Source: Pelomonas asaccharophilus_A (GTDB taxonomy: Bacteria; Pseudomonadota; Gammaproteobacteria; Burkholderiales; Burkholderiaceae_C). Taken from it: DNA of 64,000 nt. The notes below the pieces were generated by a model. The model worked only from the letters and a program-made list of their open reading frames with translations, searched no databases and was not told where the DNA came from. Each line of letters opens with the position of its first letter. The stretch's first letter is position 1. Where the stretch lies: positions 186,001 through 250,000 of the forward strand of contig NZ_JAVDXV010000008.1 of NCBI RefSeq assembly GCF_031458115.1, written 5' to 3'. The position numbers were made by a program, and so were the translations under genes. Below, in pieces: positions 41,756-49,619 of this stretch.

Positions 41756-43076
41756 CAAATCCACCGTTGCTCATGCACAGCAGGTGATCGCCCGGCTTTG
41801 CCGCCTTGACGACTGCGGCAACGAGGGCATCCACATCCGCCCCAACGAAGGCCTGCGCCCCCATCGGTGCCAGTGCCTCTCTGGCGTCCCAGCTCAACCC
41901 CTGCTGGTTGCAGAAGGCAAGGTCCGCCTCCTCCAGCGCCCAGGGCAGTTGGGCCTTCATCGTGCCCAGCTTCATCGTGTTGGAGCGCGGCTCGAAGACG
42001 GCGAGGATGCGGTCGGCCGGGGCGATGCGGCGGCGCAGGCCATTGATGGTCGTGCGGATGGCGGTGGGATGGTGCGCGAAGTCGTCGTAGACCCTGATGC
42101 CACCGGCCTCGCCGCGCAGCTCCATGCGGCGACGCACGTTGTGGAACTCGGCCAGCGCGGCGGCGGACTGCTCCGGCGACACGCCCACATGCTCCGCCGC
42201 CGCGATGGCGGCCAGCGCGTTGAGCTGGTTGTGCTCGCCGATCAGGCTCCATTCGACGCGGGCCACCTTGAGGCTGCCCCGCAGCACGTCGAAAGCCTGC
42301 GGCTCGCCGCGAGCGCGCAGCATGCCGGCCTCTTCCTTCTTGGCGCCGAAGCGCTGCACCTCGCTCCAGCAGCCGCGCGCGATCACGCGCTGCAGCGCCT
42401 CCTCCCGGGCGTTGACGACCAGGCGACCGCTGGCCGGCACCGTGCGCACGAGATGGTGGAATTGGGTCTCGATGGCGGCCAGGTCCGGGAAGATGTCGGC
42501 GTGGTCGTGCTCGAGGTTGTTCAGGATGGCCGTGCGCGGCCGGTAGTGCACGAACTTGCTGCGCTTGTCGAAGAAGGCGGTGTCGTACTCGTCGGCCTCG
42601 ATGACAAACGGCGACCCTTCACCCAACCGGGCGGAGACGCCGAAGTTCTGCGGCACGCCGCCGACCAGGAAGCCCGGCTTCCGGCCGGCGTGCTCCAGGA
42701 TCCACGCGAGCATGGATGTCGTCGTCGTCTTGCCATGCGTGCCGGCCACGGCCAGCACATGGCGGCCCTGCAGCACGTGTTCCGCCAGCCATTGCGGGCC
42801 CGAGACGTACGGCAGGCCGGCGTCGAGGATGGCTTCCATCAGCGGGAAGCGCTCGCCGCGCGTGACGACATTGCCGATGACGAACACGTCGGGCTTGAAC
42901 TCCAACTGCTCCGCGCCGAAACCTTCGATCAGCTCGATGCCCAGCGCCTCGAGCTGTGTGCTCATCGGCGGGTAGACGTTGGCGTCGCAACCGGTCACGC
43001 GATGGCCGGCCTCGCGCGCAAGCGCCGCCAGGCCGCCCATGAAGGTGCCGCAGATGCCGAGGATGTGGAGATGCAT
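41709..43076 (-). CDS. mpl: UDP-N-acetylmuramate:L-alanyl-gamma-D-glutamyl-meso-diaminopimelate ligase
   Basis: A 455-residue Mur-ligase family enzyme that recycles the murein tripeptide by joining it to UDP-MurNAc. The start HLHILGICGTFMGGLAALAR is typical of Mpl rather than MurC. The P-loop is VAGTHGKTTTTSMLAWIL near residue 108, followed by EADEYDTAFFDKRSKFVHY near residue 165. GIRVYDDFAHHPTAIRTTI near residue 330 completes the signature. The frame is open to 43793 through hemL, but ATG 43076 is the family start. Its last codons are duplicated downstream. Confidence 0.95.
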   Translation of the reverse strand: MHLHILGICGTFMGGLAALAREAGHRVTGCDANVYPPMSTQLEALGIELIEGFGAEQLEFKPDVFVIGNVVTRGERFPLMEAILDAGLPYVSGPQWLAEHVLQGRHVLAVAGTHGKTTTTSMLAWILEHAGRKPGFLVGGVPQNFGVSARLGEGSPFVIEADEYDTAFFDKRSKFVHYRPRTAILNNLEHDHADIFPDLAAIETQFHHLVRTVPASGRLVVNAREEALQRVIARGCWSEVQRFGAKKEEAGMLRARGEPQAFDVLRGSLKVARVEWSLIGEHNQLNALAAIAAAEHVGVSPEQSAAALAEFHNVRRRMELRGEAGGIRVYDDFAHHPTAIRTTINGLRRRIAPADRILAVFEPRSNTMKLGTMKAQLPWALEEADLAFCNQQGLSWDAREALAPMGAQAFVGADVDALVAAVVKAAKPGDHLLCMSNGGFGGIHDKLLQSLAARA

Positions 43077-43102
43077 GTCAGTCGGCCCGTGAGGGCAGGG
43101 GA

Positions 43103-44389
43103 TCAGCGCAGGGCGGTGCGCGCGGCCGCGAGCGTGGCATCGAGGTCGGCCTGGCTGTGCGCCGCCGACACGAAACCAGCCTCGTACAAGGCCGGAGCAA
43201 GATAGATGCCGGCGTCCAGCATCGCGTGGAAGAAGCGGTTGAAGCGCTCCTTGTCCGTCGTCATGACGGTGGTGTAGTTTTGCGGCAGCTCCGGCATCAG
43301 GAAGAAGCCGAACATGCCGCCTTCGCAGTCGGCGCTGAATGGCACGCCGTTGTCGGCCGCAACTGCCCTCAGGCCATCCACGAGCTGCTGGGTCTTGGCC
43401 GACAGCGATTCGAAAAAGCCGGGTTTCTGGATCTCGCGCAGCGTCGCCAGACCGCAGGCCGTGGCCACCGGGTTGCCCGACAGCGTGCCGGCCTGGTAGA
43501 CGCCGCCCAGCGGTGCCAGGTGCTGCATGACCTCGCGCTTGGCGCCAAACGCCGCCAGCGGCATGCCGCCGCCGATGACCTTGCCGAACACCGAGATGTC
43601 GGGCGCGAAGCCGGGGATGAGCTTGGCGTAGTGCGCCTGCGCCGAACCCAGGCCCACGCGAAAGCCCGTCATGACCTCGTCCAGCACCAGCAGCGCGCCG
43701 TGCTGCGTGCACAGCTTGCGCAGTGCCGTCATGAACGGCACCGACGCACGCACGAAGTTCATGTTGCCGGCGATGGGCTCGACGATGACGCACGCCAGTT
43801 GCGCGCCGGCTTCAGCGAACGCGGCTTCCAACTGTTCGACGTTGTTGTATTCCAGGACCACCGTGTCGGCGGCCGCACCGGGCGTGACGCCGGCGCTGGT
43901 GGGGTGGCCGAAGGTGGCCAGGCCCGAGCCGGCCTTCACCAGCAGTGCATCCGTGTGGCCGTGATAGCAGCCCTCGAACTTGATGAACTTGGGCCGGCCG
44001 GAGGCGCCGCGCGCCAGCCGGATGGCGCTCATGGTCGCCTCGGTGCCGGAGCTGACCAGGCGCACCTGGTCCATGCTGGGCACCAGCTTCAGGATCTCCT
44101 CGGCCAGCTCGATCTCGCGCTCGGTCGGCGCGCCGAAGGAGAAGCCTTCGGCAGCGGCCTTCGTGACGGCTTCCAGTACGGCGGGGTGGCCGTGGCCCAG
44201 GATCATCGGGCCCCAGGAGCCGATGTAGTCCACATAGCGCTTGCCTTCGGCGTCAAAGATGTAGGCGCCATCGCCGCGGGCGATGAAGCGGGGCGTGCCG
44301 CCCACGGCGCGGAAGGCGCGCACGGGAGAGTTCACGCCGCCGGGGATGACGCGGGCGGCGCGCTCGAACAGTTCGGTGTTGGTTGCCAT
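43103..44389 (-). CDS. hemL: Glutamate-1-semialdehyde 2,1-aminomutase
   Basis: A 428-residue PLP enzyme making 5-aminolevulinate in the C5 haem pathway. The start TELFERAARVIPGGVNSPVR and GDGAYIFDAEGKRYVDYIGS are typical. VSSGTEATMSAIRLARG near residue 118 and the PLP-binding Lys in SVFGKVIGGGMPLAAFG near residue 265 confirm it. ATG 44389 was chosen over 44428 since it gives the family N-terminus. 26 bases separate it from mpl. Confidence 0.96.
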   Translation of the reverse strand: MATNTELFERAARVIPGGVNSPVRAFRAVGGTPRFIARGDGAYIFDAEGKRYVDYIGSWGPMILGHGHPAVLEAVTKAAAEGFSFGAPTEREIELAEEILKLVPSMDQVRLVSSGTEATMSAIRLARGASGRPKFIKFEGCYHGHTDALLVKAGSGLATFGHPTSAGVTPGAAADTVVLEYNNVEQLEAAFAEAGAQLACVIVEPIAGNMNFVRASVPFMTALRKLCTQHGALLVLDEVMTGFRVGLGSAQAHYAKLIPGFAPDISVFGKVIGGGMPLAAFGAKREVMQHLAPLGGVYQAGTLSGNPVATACGLATLREIQKPGFFESLSAKTQQLVDGLRAVAADNGVPFSADCEGGMFGFFLMPELPQNYTTVMTTDKERFNRFFHAMLDAGIYLAPALYEAGFVSAAHSQADLDATLAAARTALR

Positions 44390-44476
44390 GGCTTGTGGCC
44401 GATGTCGACAGAAAGAATGTAGTACCAAGCGACGGCCGTGGCACGGCCGCCGCAGCCATCCGGCGCGGTGGCCGGT

Positions 44477-45424
44477 TCAGTGCATGCGCCGCGGCGTCTT
44501 GGGCGACGGATCCGGCTCGGGCTCGGGCTCGAAACTGTCAGGCTCGCCGCCTTCCTCGTCGGCGGGCGGCAGCGCCCAGAAGAAGCGGTCGGGCACGACA
44601 TTGCCCATGCCTGGGCGGAAGCCCGCGTCCAGCGACTGGTCCAGGAAGGACAGCGCCTCGCTGACGGCGGAATGCAGCTCGGCGCCGACCGAGAGCAGCG
44701 CGGCCAGCGCGGCGGCCAGCGTGTCGCCGGCGCCGACGAAGGCCGTCTCGAAGCGCTCGAACTTCTCGCCGGTGATGGGGCCGGACGCGTTCGCCAGCAC
44801 GTTGTCCACGTACTGGTTGGGCAGTTGCATACCGGTCACCAGCACATGCTGGGCGCCCGACTGCGCGGCCGCGACGGCCAGCTCGCGGGCCGACGGCGTG
44901 CGTTCGCTGTCCCAATCGGGCAGCAGGAAGTCGGTCAGCGTCTTGTGGTTGCCCACCAGAACGGCCGTCTGCGGCAGCACGAGTTCGCGCAACGCATCCA
45001 GATAGCTCTGCTGGTCGTCCTCGTCGATCCAGGCAACGGACGGCAAATAGGTAACAAGCGGTACATCCGGATAGTCGCTCAGCACCTCGGCGACGGCGCT
45101 CACGGCCTCGGCATTGCCAAGGAATCCGACCTTCCAGGCCGTGATGGGCACGTCCTCCAGGATGTGGCGTGCCTGCTCGGCGATGGCGTCAGGGTCCAGG
45201 TTGTGATGCTCGAAGACCTCGGCCGTGTCACGCAGCACGACCGCGGTGACCACCGGCAGGCAGTGCGCGCCCATGGCGGCGATGGTGGCCACGTCGCCAG
45301 CCAGGCCGCCGGCGCCGGAGGCGTCGCTGGCGTTGAAGCTCAGCACGCAGGCCGGCGGCGGGCTTTCCTGCTCGTCTTGGGACGGGTCGACGTCGGGGTC
45401 GACGGAGTGGGGTTTGGAGCTCAT
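44477..45424 (-). CDS. thiD: ThiD-like hydroxymethylpyrimidine kinase
   Basis: A 315-residue protein of the ribokinase fold. CVLSFNASDASGAGGLAGDV near residue 26 corresponds to the ThiD substrate-binding glycines, and FVGAGDTLAAALAALLS near residue 227 holds the anion-hole GAGD with catalytic Asp. It should phosphorylate hydroxymethylpyrimidine in thiamine synthesis or salvage. It differs from standard ThiD by an acidic N-terminal extension (VDPDVDPSQDEQES) and a C-terminal acidic/proline tail. The assignment as ThiD rather than a related kinase is probable but not certain. It is divergent from the rubredoxin gene with 161 bases between. Confidence 0.78.
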   Translation of the reverse strand: MSSKPHSVDPDVDPSQDEQESPPPACVLSFNASDASGAGGLAGDVATIAAMGAHCLPVVTAVVLRDTAEVFEHHNLDPDAIAEQARHILEDVPITAWKVGFLGNAEAVSAVAEVLSDYPDVPLVTYLPSVAWIDEDDQQSYLDALRELVLPQTAVLVGNHKTLTDFLLPDWDSERTPSARELAVAAAQSGAQHVLVTGMQLPNQYVDNVLANASGPITGEKFERFETAFVGAGDTLAAALAALLSVGAELHSAVSEALSFLDQSLDAGFRPGMGNVVPDRFFWALPPADEEGGEPDSFEPEPEPDPSPKTPRRMH

Positions 45425-45585
45425 GAGGTTGTCGTGGCGGTTGCCGCCGACGGCGGCCTAAAGCGTGGAGTCTGCCGCTAAAAGAGCCGTTCTGTGGCCC
45501 TGGGCACAGGCGTTTGCCCTCAGCATTGCGCTCACGGGCCCTGGCTAGAATGATTCGATTGTAGTGAGCAAACTCTGAGCAACAC

Positions 45586-45759
45586 GTGAGCGAACCCAGC
45601 ACCTGGATGTGCCTGATCTGCGGATGGATCTACGACGAAGAGACCGGTGATCCCGACCACGGCATCGCCCCCGGCACCAAGTGGGCCGATGTCGACATGA
45701 ACTGGGTCTGCCCGGATTGCGGCGCGCGCAAGGAAGACTTCGAGATGGTGCGCATCTGA
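45586..45759 (+). CDS. Rubredoxin
   Basis: A 57-residue iron protein read from GTG 45586 to TGA 45757-45759. It has the two iron-binding knuckles: Cys-9 and Cys-12 in MCLICGWIY, Cys-42 and Cys-45 in WVCPDCGARKEDF. The aromatic core residues (Trp-7, Tyr-16, Trp-40, Phe-52) and G-x-P-D-x-G-I-x-P-G-T are conserved. It transfers single electrons in the cytoplasm. No strong Shine-Dalgarno precedes the GTG. The pilG gene follows after 49 bases, a common order in Burkholderiales. Confidence 0.95.
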   Translation: MSEPSTWMCLICGWIYDEETGDPDHGIAPGTKWADVDMNWVCPDCGARKEDFEMVRI

Positions 45760-45808
45760 CCCTGCCGGGCCGGACCAGTCCCGAGCTGAAGATCAGAGGA
45801 GACGAGGT

Positions 45809-46198
45809 TTGAACGAGCAAGTTTCTGGTGCGGGTCCGACCCGCATCCTGGTCATTGACGACAGCAACACCATCCGCCGCAGCGCGGAGATCTTCCTCAA
45901 GCAGGGGGGGCATGAGGTCGCCCTGGCCGAGGACGGTTTCGACGCGCTCGCCAAGCTGGGGGATTTCCATCCCGACCTGGTCTTCTGCGACATCCTGATG
46001 CCGCGCCTGGACGGGTATCAGACCTGCGCCATCATCAAGCGCAACCCGGAGTTCTCGGGGGTGCCGGTGATCATGCTGTCGTCCAAGGACGGCTTGTTCG
46101 ACAAGGCGCGCGGGCGCATGGTCGGCTCGGAGGACTACCTCACCAAGCCCTTCACCAAGGACCAGCTGCTTCAGGCGGTGCAGCAGCACCGCCCCTGA
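45809..46198 (+). CDS. pilG: Type IV pilus response regulator PilG
   Basis: A 129-residue single receiver domain. It has the acidic pair Asp-17/Asp-18, phosphoacceptor Asp-61 in FCDILMPRLDGYQTC and Lys-113 in YLTKPF; the loop MLSSKDGLFDKARGRMVGS is diagnostic of PilG. It should be phosphorylated by ChpA and act on pilus extension. Translation starts at TTG 45809, preceded by AGAGGAGACGAGG. First gene of the pilus chemosensory operon. Confidence 0.93.
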   Translation: MNEQVSGAGPTRILVIDDSNTIRRSAEIFLKQGGHEVALAEDGFDALAKLGDFHPDLVFCDILMPRLDGYQTCAIIKRNPEFSGVPVIMLSSKDGLFDKARGRMVGSEDYLTKPFTKDQLLQAVQQHRP

Positions 46199-46222
46199 GG
46201 CATCAATAGAGCGAGAACTGCC

Positions 46223-46588
46223 ATGAGCATCCACAACATCCTCCTGGTCGACGATTCCAAGACCGAACTGCACGCGCTGTCCGAGATGCTGACCAAGCGC
46301 GGCTTCAACGTGCGCACCGCCGAGAACGGCGAGGAGGCCATGAAGCGACTGGCCGAAGGCAAGCCCGACCTGATCCTGATGGACGTGGTCATGCCCGGCC
46401 AGAACGGCTTCCAGCTGACCCGCGCCATCACCCGCGACGAGCGCTACGTGGGCGTGCCAGTCATCATGTGCACCAGCAAGGGCCAGGAGACCGACAAGGT
46501 CTGGGGCATGCGCCAGGGGGCCAGCGACTACGTCGTCAAACCCGTCAAGGCCGAAGAGTTGCTGGCCAAGATCAAAGCCCTCGGCTGA
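46223..46588 (+). CDS. pilH: Type IV pilus response regulator PilH
   Basis: A 121-residue single receiver domain with Asp-10/Asp-11, phosphoacceptor Asp-54 in LILMDVVMPGQNGFQ and Lys-106 in YVVKPV. VIMCTSKGQETDKVWGMRQG is typical of PilH, the CheY-like partner thought to act as phosphate sink or retraction regulator. It lies 24 bases after pilG. Confidence 0.93.
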   Translation: MSIHNILLVDDSKTELHALSEMLTKRGFNVRTAENGEEAMKRLAEGKPDLILMDVVMPGQNGFQLTRAITRDERYVGVPVIMCTSKGQETDKVWGMRQGASDYVVKPVKAEELLAKIKALG

Positions 46589-46609
46589 CCCCCGGCCGGC
46601 GCTGCAGAC

Positions 46610-47140
46610 ATGGCGAACAAGACCGCTCTCCGAGAACTGCAACAGCGCCTGGCCGAGCGCATGCAGGCCGCGCGTGAAACCACGCTGATCGCGAACTGGC
46701 TGGCCGTCGACTGCGCCGGCGTGGGCCTGCTGTTCTCGCTGAAGCAGGCCAGCGAAATCTTTGCACCCGTGCCGATCAAGCCGGTGCCCTACGCCAAGCC
46801 GTGGCTGTCCGGCGTGGCCAACCTGCGCGGTGGCCTGTTCACCGTCGTGGACTTGGCCGTCTACCTGGGCCTGCGCGACCCCGCGCCCGGCCGCGCCGTG
46901 GGCGCCCAGGCTCGCCTGGTGTCGCTGAACAGCGACCTGAACCTGAACTGCGCACTGCTGGTCGATCGCCTGGCCGGCCTGCGCAGCGACGAGCAACTGC
47001 CGCTGGCAGCCGAGCAACCCGCCGGCCCGCTGCCGCGTTTCGCCGGAGCGCTTCGGCGCGACGAGGCGGGGCGCCATTGGCAAGAAATCAATCTCGAAGC
47101 GCTGTCGAGGCAGGAGAACTTCCTGCACATCGTGGCGTGA
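46610..47140 (+). CDS. pilI: CheW-like adaptor PilI
   Basis: A 176-residue protein with a CheW domain (GLLFSLKQASEIFAPVPIKP near residue 44, PWLSGVANLRGGLFTVVDLA near residue 64, ALLVDRLAGL near residue 117). It should couple the receptor PilJ to the kinase ChpA at the inner membrane. A short N-terminal helical region (ALRELQQRLAERMQAARET) precedes it. It follows pilH by 21 bases. Confidence 0.9.
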   Translation: MANKTALRELQQRLAERMQAARETTLIANWLAVDCAGVGLLFSLKQASEIFAPVPIKPVPYAKPWLSGVANLRGGLFTVVDLAVYLGLRDPAPGRAVGAQARLVSLNSDLNLNCALLVDRLAGLRSDEQLPLAAEQPAGPLPRFAGALRRDEAGRHWQEINLEALSRQENFLHIVA

Positions 47141-47211
47141 CGCGCTGTTAGCTAGTCCCAGGGTCCGCGTTGGGAGTCGGACCATCACAAACATTGAAGG
47201 ACGAGGGTGAG

Positions 47212-49587
47212 ATGAGCCTGCTTGACAAGATGAGAGGAAAGTCCGAAGCCGATGATCTGGCGCCGGCGGTGCCGGAGGCCCCGGACACGACCATCGACTC
47301 GACCAGTGCCGGCGCCTTTGACGCGACGCGCAACGCCGACTCCACGCTTGTCGGCATGGAACTGCCGACCCGGGCCGAGGACTACCTGCAGCCCGAGGAG
47401 CCGTCCATCATTTCGCCGGCCGTGCCGACGGAACCCGGTCCTGCGAGTGAATTCCCCGCCAGCAGCATGAACTTCGCGCCGACCACGCAAGCGGCCGATC
47501 CCACCATGCTGCCGGCAGCCGCTGCCCCAGCCACGGGCGCCGAGAAGCTGGCCGATTTCATGGGCCGCAACCGCCAGCGCGTGCTGACGGCCCTGGTGGC
47601 CCTGGGCTTCGTGGGCACCACGCTCGCGGTCACGCTGGTGGTGGTCGGTGCCAACCGCAGTGCAGCGCAGGTGCGCGCCGCCGGTCAGGCATTGATGCAC
47701 TCGCAGCGTATGGCCAAGTCCGTGTCCGCCGCGCTGGTGGGCAACCCCACTGCGTTCGCCGAACTGCGCGAATCGGTGGGCACGCTGAGCACTGTGGTCA
47801 ACAACCTGAAGACCGGCGAGGGCGAGTTGTCCGTCGCGCCGGCCGCCGTGCAGCCCACGCTGGACACGCTGAAGCCGCTGGTCGAGCGCGCCGAGAAGAA
47901 CGGCAAGATCGTGCAGGGCCAGGAAAAGGTGCTGACGCAGGTGGGACAGGCGCTGCGCGCCATCAACCGCCAGTCCAGCGACCTGCTGGAAAGCGCCGAG
48001 GCTGTCTCATCTCAGGCGCTGCAGATCGGCGCGTCCGCCGGTGAAGTCTCCGCGGTCGGCCAGCTGGTCATGCTGACCCAGCGTATCGGCAAGAGCGCCA
48101 ACGAATTCCTGACGCAGGAGGGCGTGAGCCCCGAGGCCGTGTTCCTGCTGGGCAAGGACTTGAACTCCTTCAAGCTCATCACCGAAGCGCTGATCAGCGG
48201 CAGCCCCGAGCTGCGCCTGAACGCCGCCCGTGATCCGCAGCTGAAGGAACGCCTGCAGACGCTGCTGAAGCAGTACGAAGAGACCCGCACCCGCGCCAAG
48301 GCCATTCTGGACAACCTGCAAGGCCTGGTGGCCGCGCGTGAGGCGCAGACGGCCATGCTGAACGACTCCGAGCCGCTGCGCAAAGGCCTGGAACAGGCCG
48401 CGACGGACCTGGAAAAGTCCGGCGGCGCCGGCTGGGGTACCTTCCTGCTGCTGCTGGGCTCGCTGGCCGCGCTGGTGGGCGGTGCCGTCGGCTTCCTGCG
48501 CCTGTACCTGGCCGACCAGAGCCGCCGTGCCGAACTGGCCGAAGCCGAGAAGCAGCGCGCCGAAGCCGAGGAAGCGGAAGCCAAGCGCGTCAACGACGCC
48601 AACCAGGCCGCCATTTTGCGGTTGATGAACGAACTGGCCACGGTTGCTGAAGGCGACCTGACGCAACAGGCGACGGTGACGGAAGACATCACCGGCGCCA
48701 TCGCCGACTCCGTGAACTACACGGTGGAGGAGCTGCGCAACCTGGTGGGCCAGGTGCAGTCGACGGCAGCTCGCGTGACGGACACGACCGGCGCGGTGGA
48801 CCAGACGTCCACCGACCTGCTGGCAGCGTCCAAGGAACAGCTGCACGAGATCCGCGCCACTGGCGAGGCCGTGCTGGGCATGGCGGGTCGAATCACCGAG
48901 GTGTCCGCGCAGGCGCAGACCACCGCCGAGGTGGCGCGCAAGAGCCGGGAAGCCGCCGAGCAGGGTCTGTCCGCGATGCAGAACAACATCGCCGGTATGA
49001 ACACCATCCGCGACTCCATCCAGGAGACGTCCAAGCGCATCAAGCGCCTGGGCGAGTCGTCGCAGGAAATCGGCGAGATCACGGAGCTGATCTCTGACAT
49101 TACGGAACAGACCAACGTGCTGGCCTTGAATGCCGCCATCCAGGCCGCTTCGGCCGGTGAAGCGGGTCGCGGCTTCTCGGTCGTTGCGGAAGAAGTGCAG
49201 CGCCTGGCCGAACGCTCCGGCGACGCGACGCGCCGGATTGCCGCGCTGGTCAAGACCATTCAGACCGACACCCACGACGCCGTGGCCGCCATGGAGCGTT
49301 CGACGCGCGGTGTGGTGGAAGGTACGCAGCTGTCCGACGCGGCCGGCAAGGCACTGGAAGACATCGACAGCGTGTCCCGCCAGCTGGACGAGCTCATCGT
49401 GCGCATCTCCTCCAGCGCCCGCCAGGAAGCCGAGCACGCCAACGAGGTGGCGTCCAACATCCAGCACATCTTCGCGGTGACGGAGCAGACGTCCGAAGGC
49501 ACGCGCTCGACCGCCCAGATGGTGCATGAACTGTCCCGTTCCGCCGAAGCGCTGCGCGCCTCGGTGTCTCGATTCAAGGTCGCCTGA
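47212..49587 (+). CDS. pilJ: Type IV pilus methyl-accepting chemoreceptor PilJ
   Basis: A 791-residue chemoreceptor. Transmembrane helices lie near residues 124-146 and 408-428, with a periplasmic sensory part between them and a HAMP-like linker plus coiled-coil signalling domain behind. The hairpin tip reads DITEQTNVLALNAAIQAASA near residue 635. ATG 47212 was chosen over an in-frame start at 47170, because of AAGGA and AGGGTGAG just upstream. About 120 Pro/Ala/Thr-rich residues precede the first membrane helix, unlike the classic PilJ, which begins almost at the membrane. It would sense pilus state or surface contact and drive ChpA. Confidence 0.92.
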   Translation: MSLLDKMRGKSEADDLAPAVPEAPDTTIDSTSAGAFDATRNADSTLVGMELPTRAEDYLQPEEPSIISPAVPTEPGPASEFPASSMNFAPTTQAADPTMLPAAAAPATGAEKLADFMGRNRQRVLTALVALGFVGTTLAVTLVVVGANRSAAQVRAAGQALMHSQRMAKSVSAALVGNPTAFAELRESVGTLSTVVNNLKTGEGELSVAPAAVQPTLDTLKPLVERAEKNGKIVQGQEKVLTQVGQALRAINRQSSDLLESAEAVSSQALQIGASAGEVSAVGQLVMLTQRIGKSANEFLTQEGVSPEAVFLLGKDLNSFKLITEALISGSPELRLNAARDPQLKERLQTLLKQYEETRTRAKAILDNLQGLVAAREAQTAMLNDSEPLRKGLEQAATDLEKSGGAGWGTFLLLLGSLAALVGGAVGFLRLYLADQSRRAELAEAEKQRAEAEEAEAKRVNDANQAAILRLMNELATVAEGDLTQQATVTEDITGAIADSVNYTVEELRNLVGQVQSTAARVTDTTGAVDQTSTDLLAASKEQLHEIRATGEAVLGMAGRITEVSAQAQTTAEVARKSREAAEQGLSAMQNNIAGMNTIRDSIQETSKRIKRLGESSQEIGEITELISDITEQTNVLALNAAIQAASAGEAGRGFSVVAEEVQRLAERSGDATRRIAALVKTIQTDTHDAVAAMERSTRGVVEGTQLSDAAGKALEDIDSVSRQLDELIVRISSSARQEAEHANEVASNIQHIFAVTEQTSEGTRSTAQMVHELSRSAEALRASVSRFKVA

Positions 49588-49619
49588 CCCCGGTCCGCCC
49601 CGAGCAAGAAAGCCCACGC

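Noticed and set aside
43077..43793. Extension of mpl upstream into hemL
   Set aside because: The extra residues have no Mur-ligase similarity and overlap hemL; ATG 43076 gives the canonical start.
44433..44449. Perfect inverted repeat CGGCCGTG-g-CACGGCCG between thiD and hemL as a terminator
   Set aside because: One-base centre and no T-run on the minus strand; could be a protein site but nothing supports it further.
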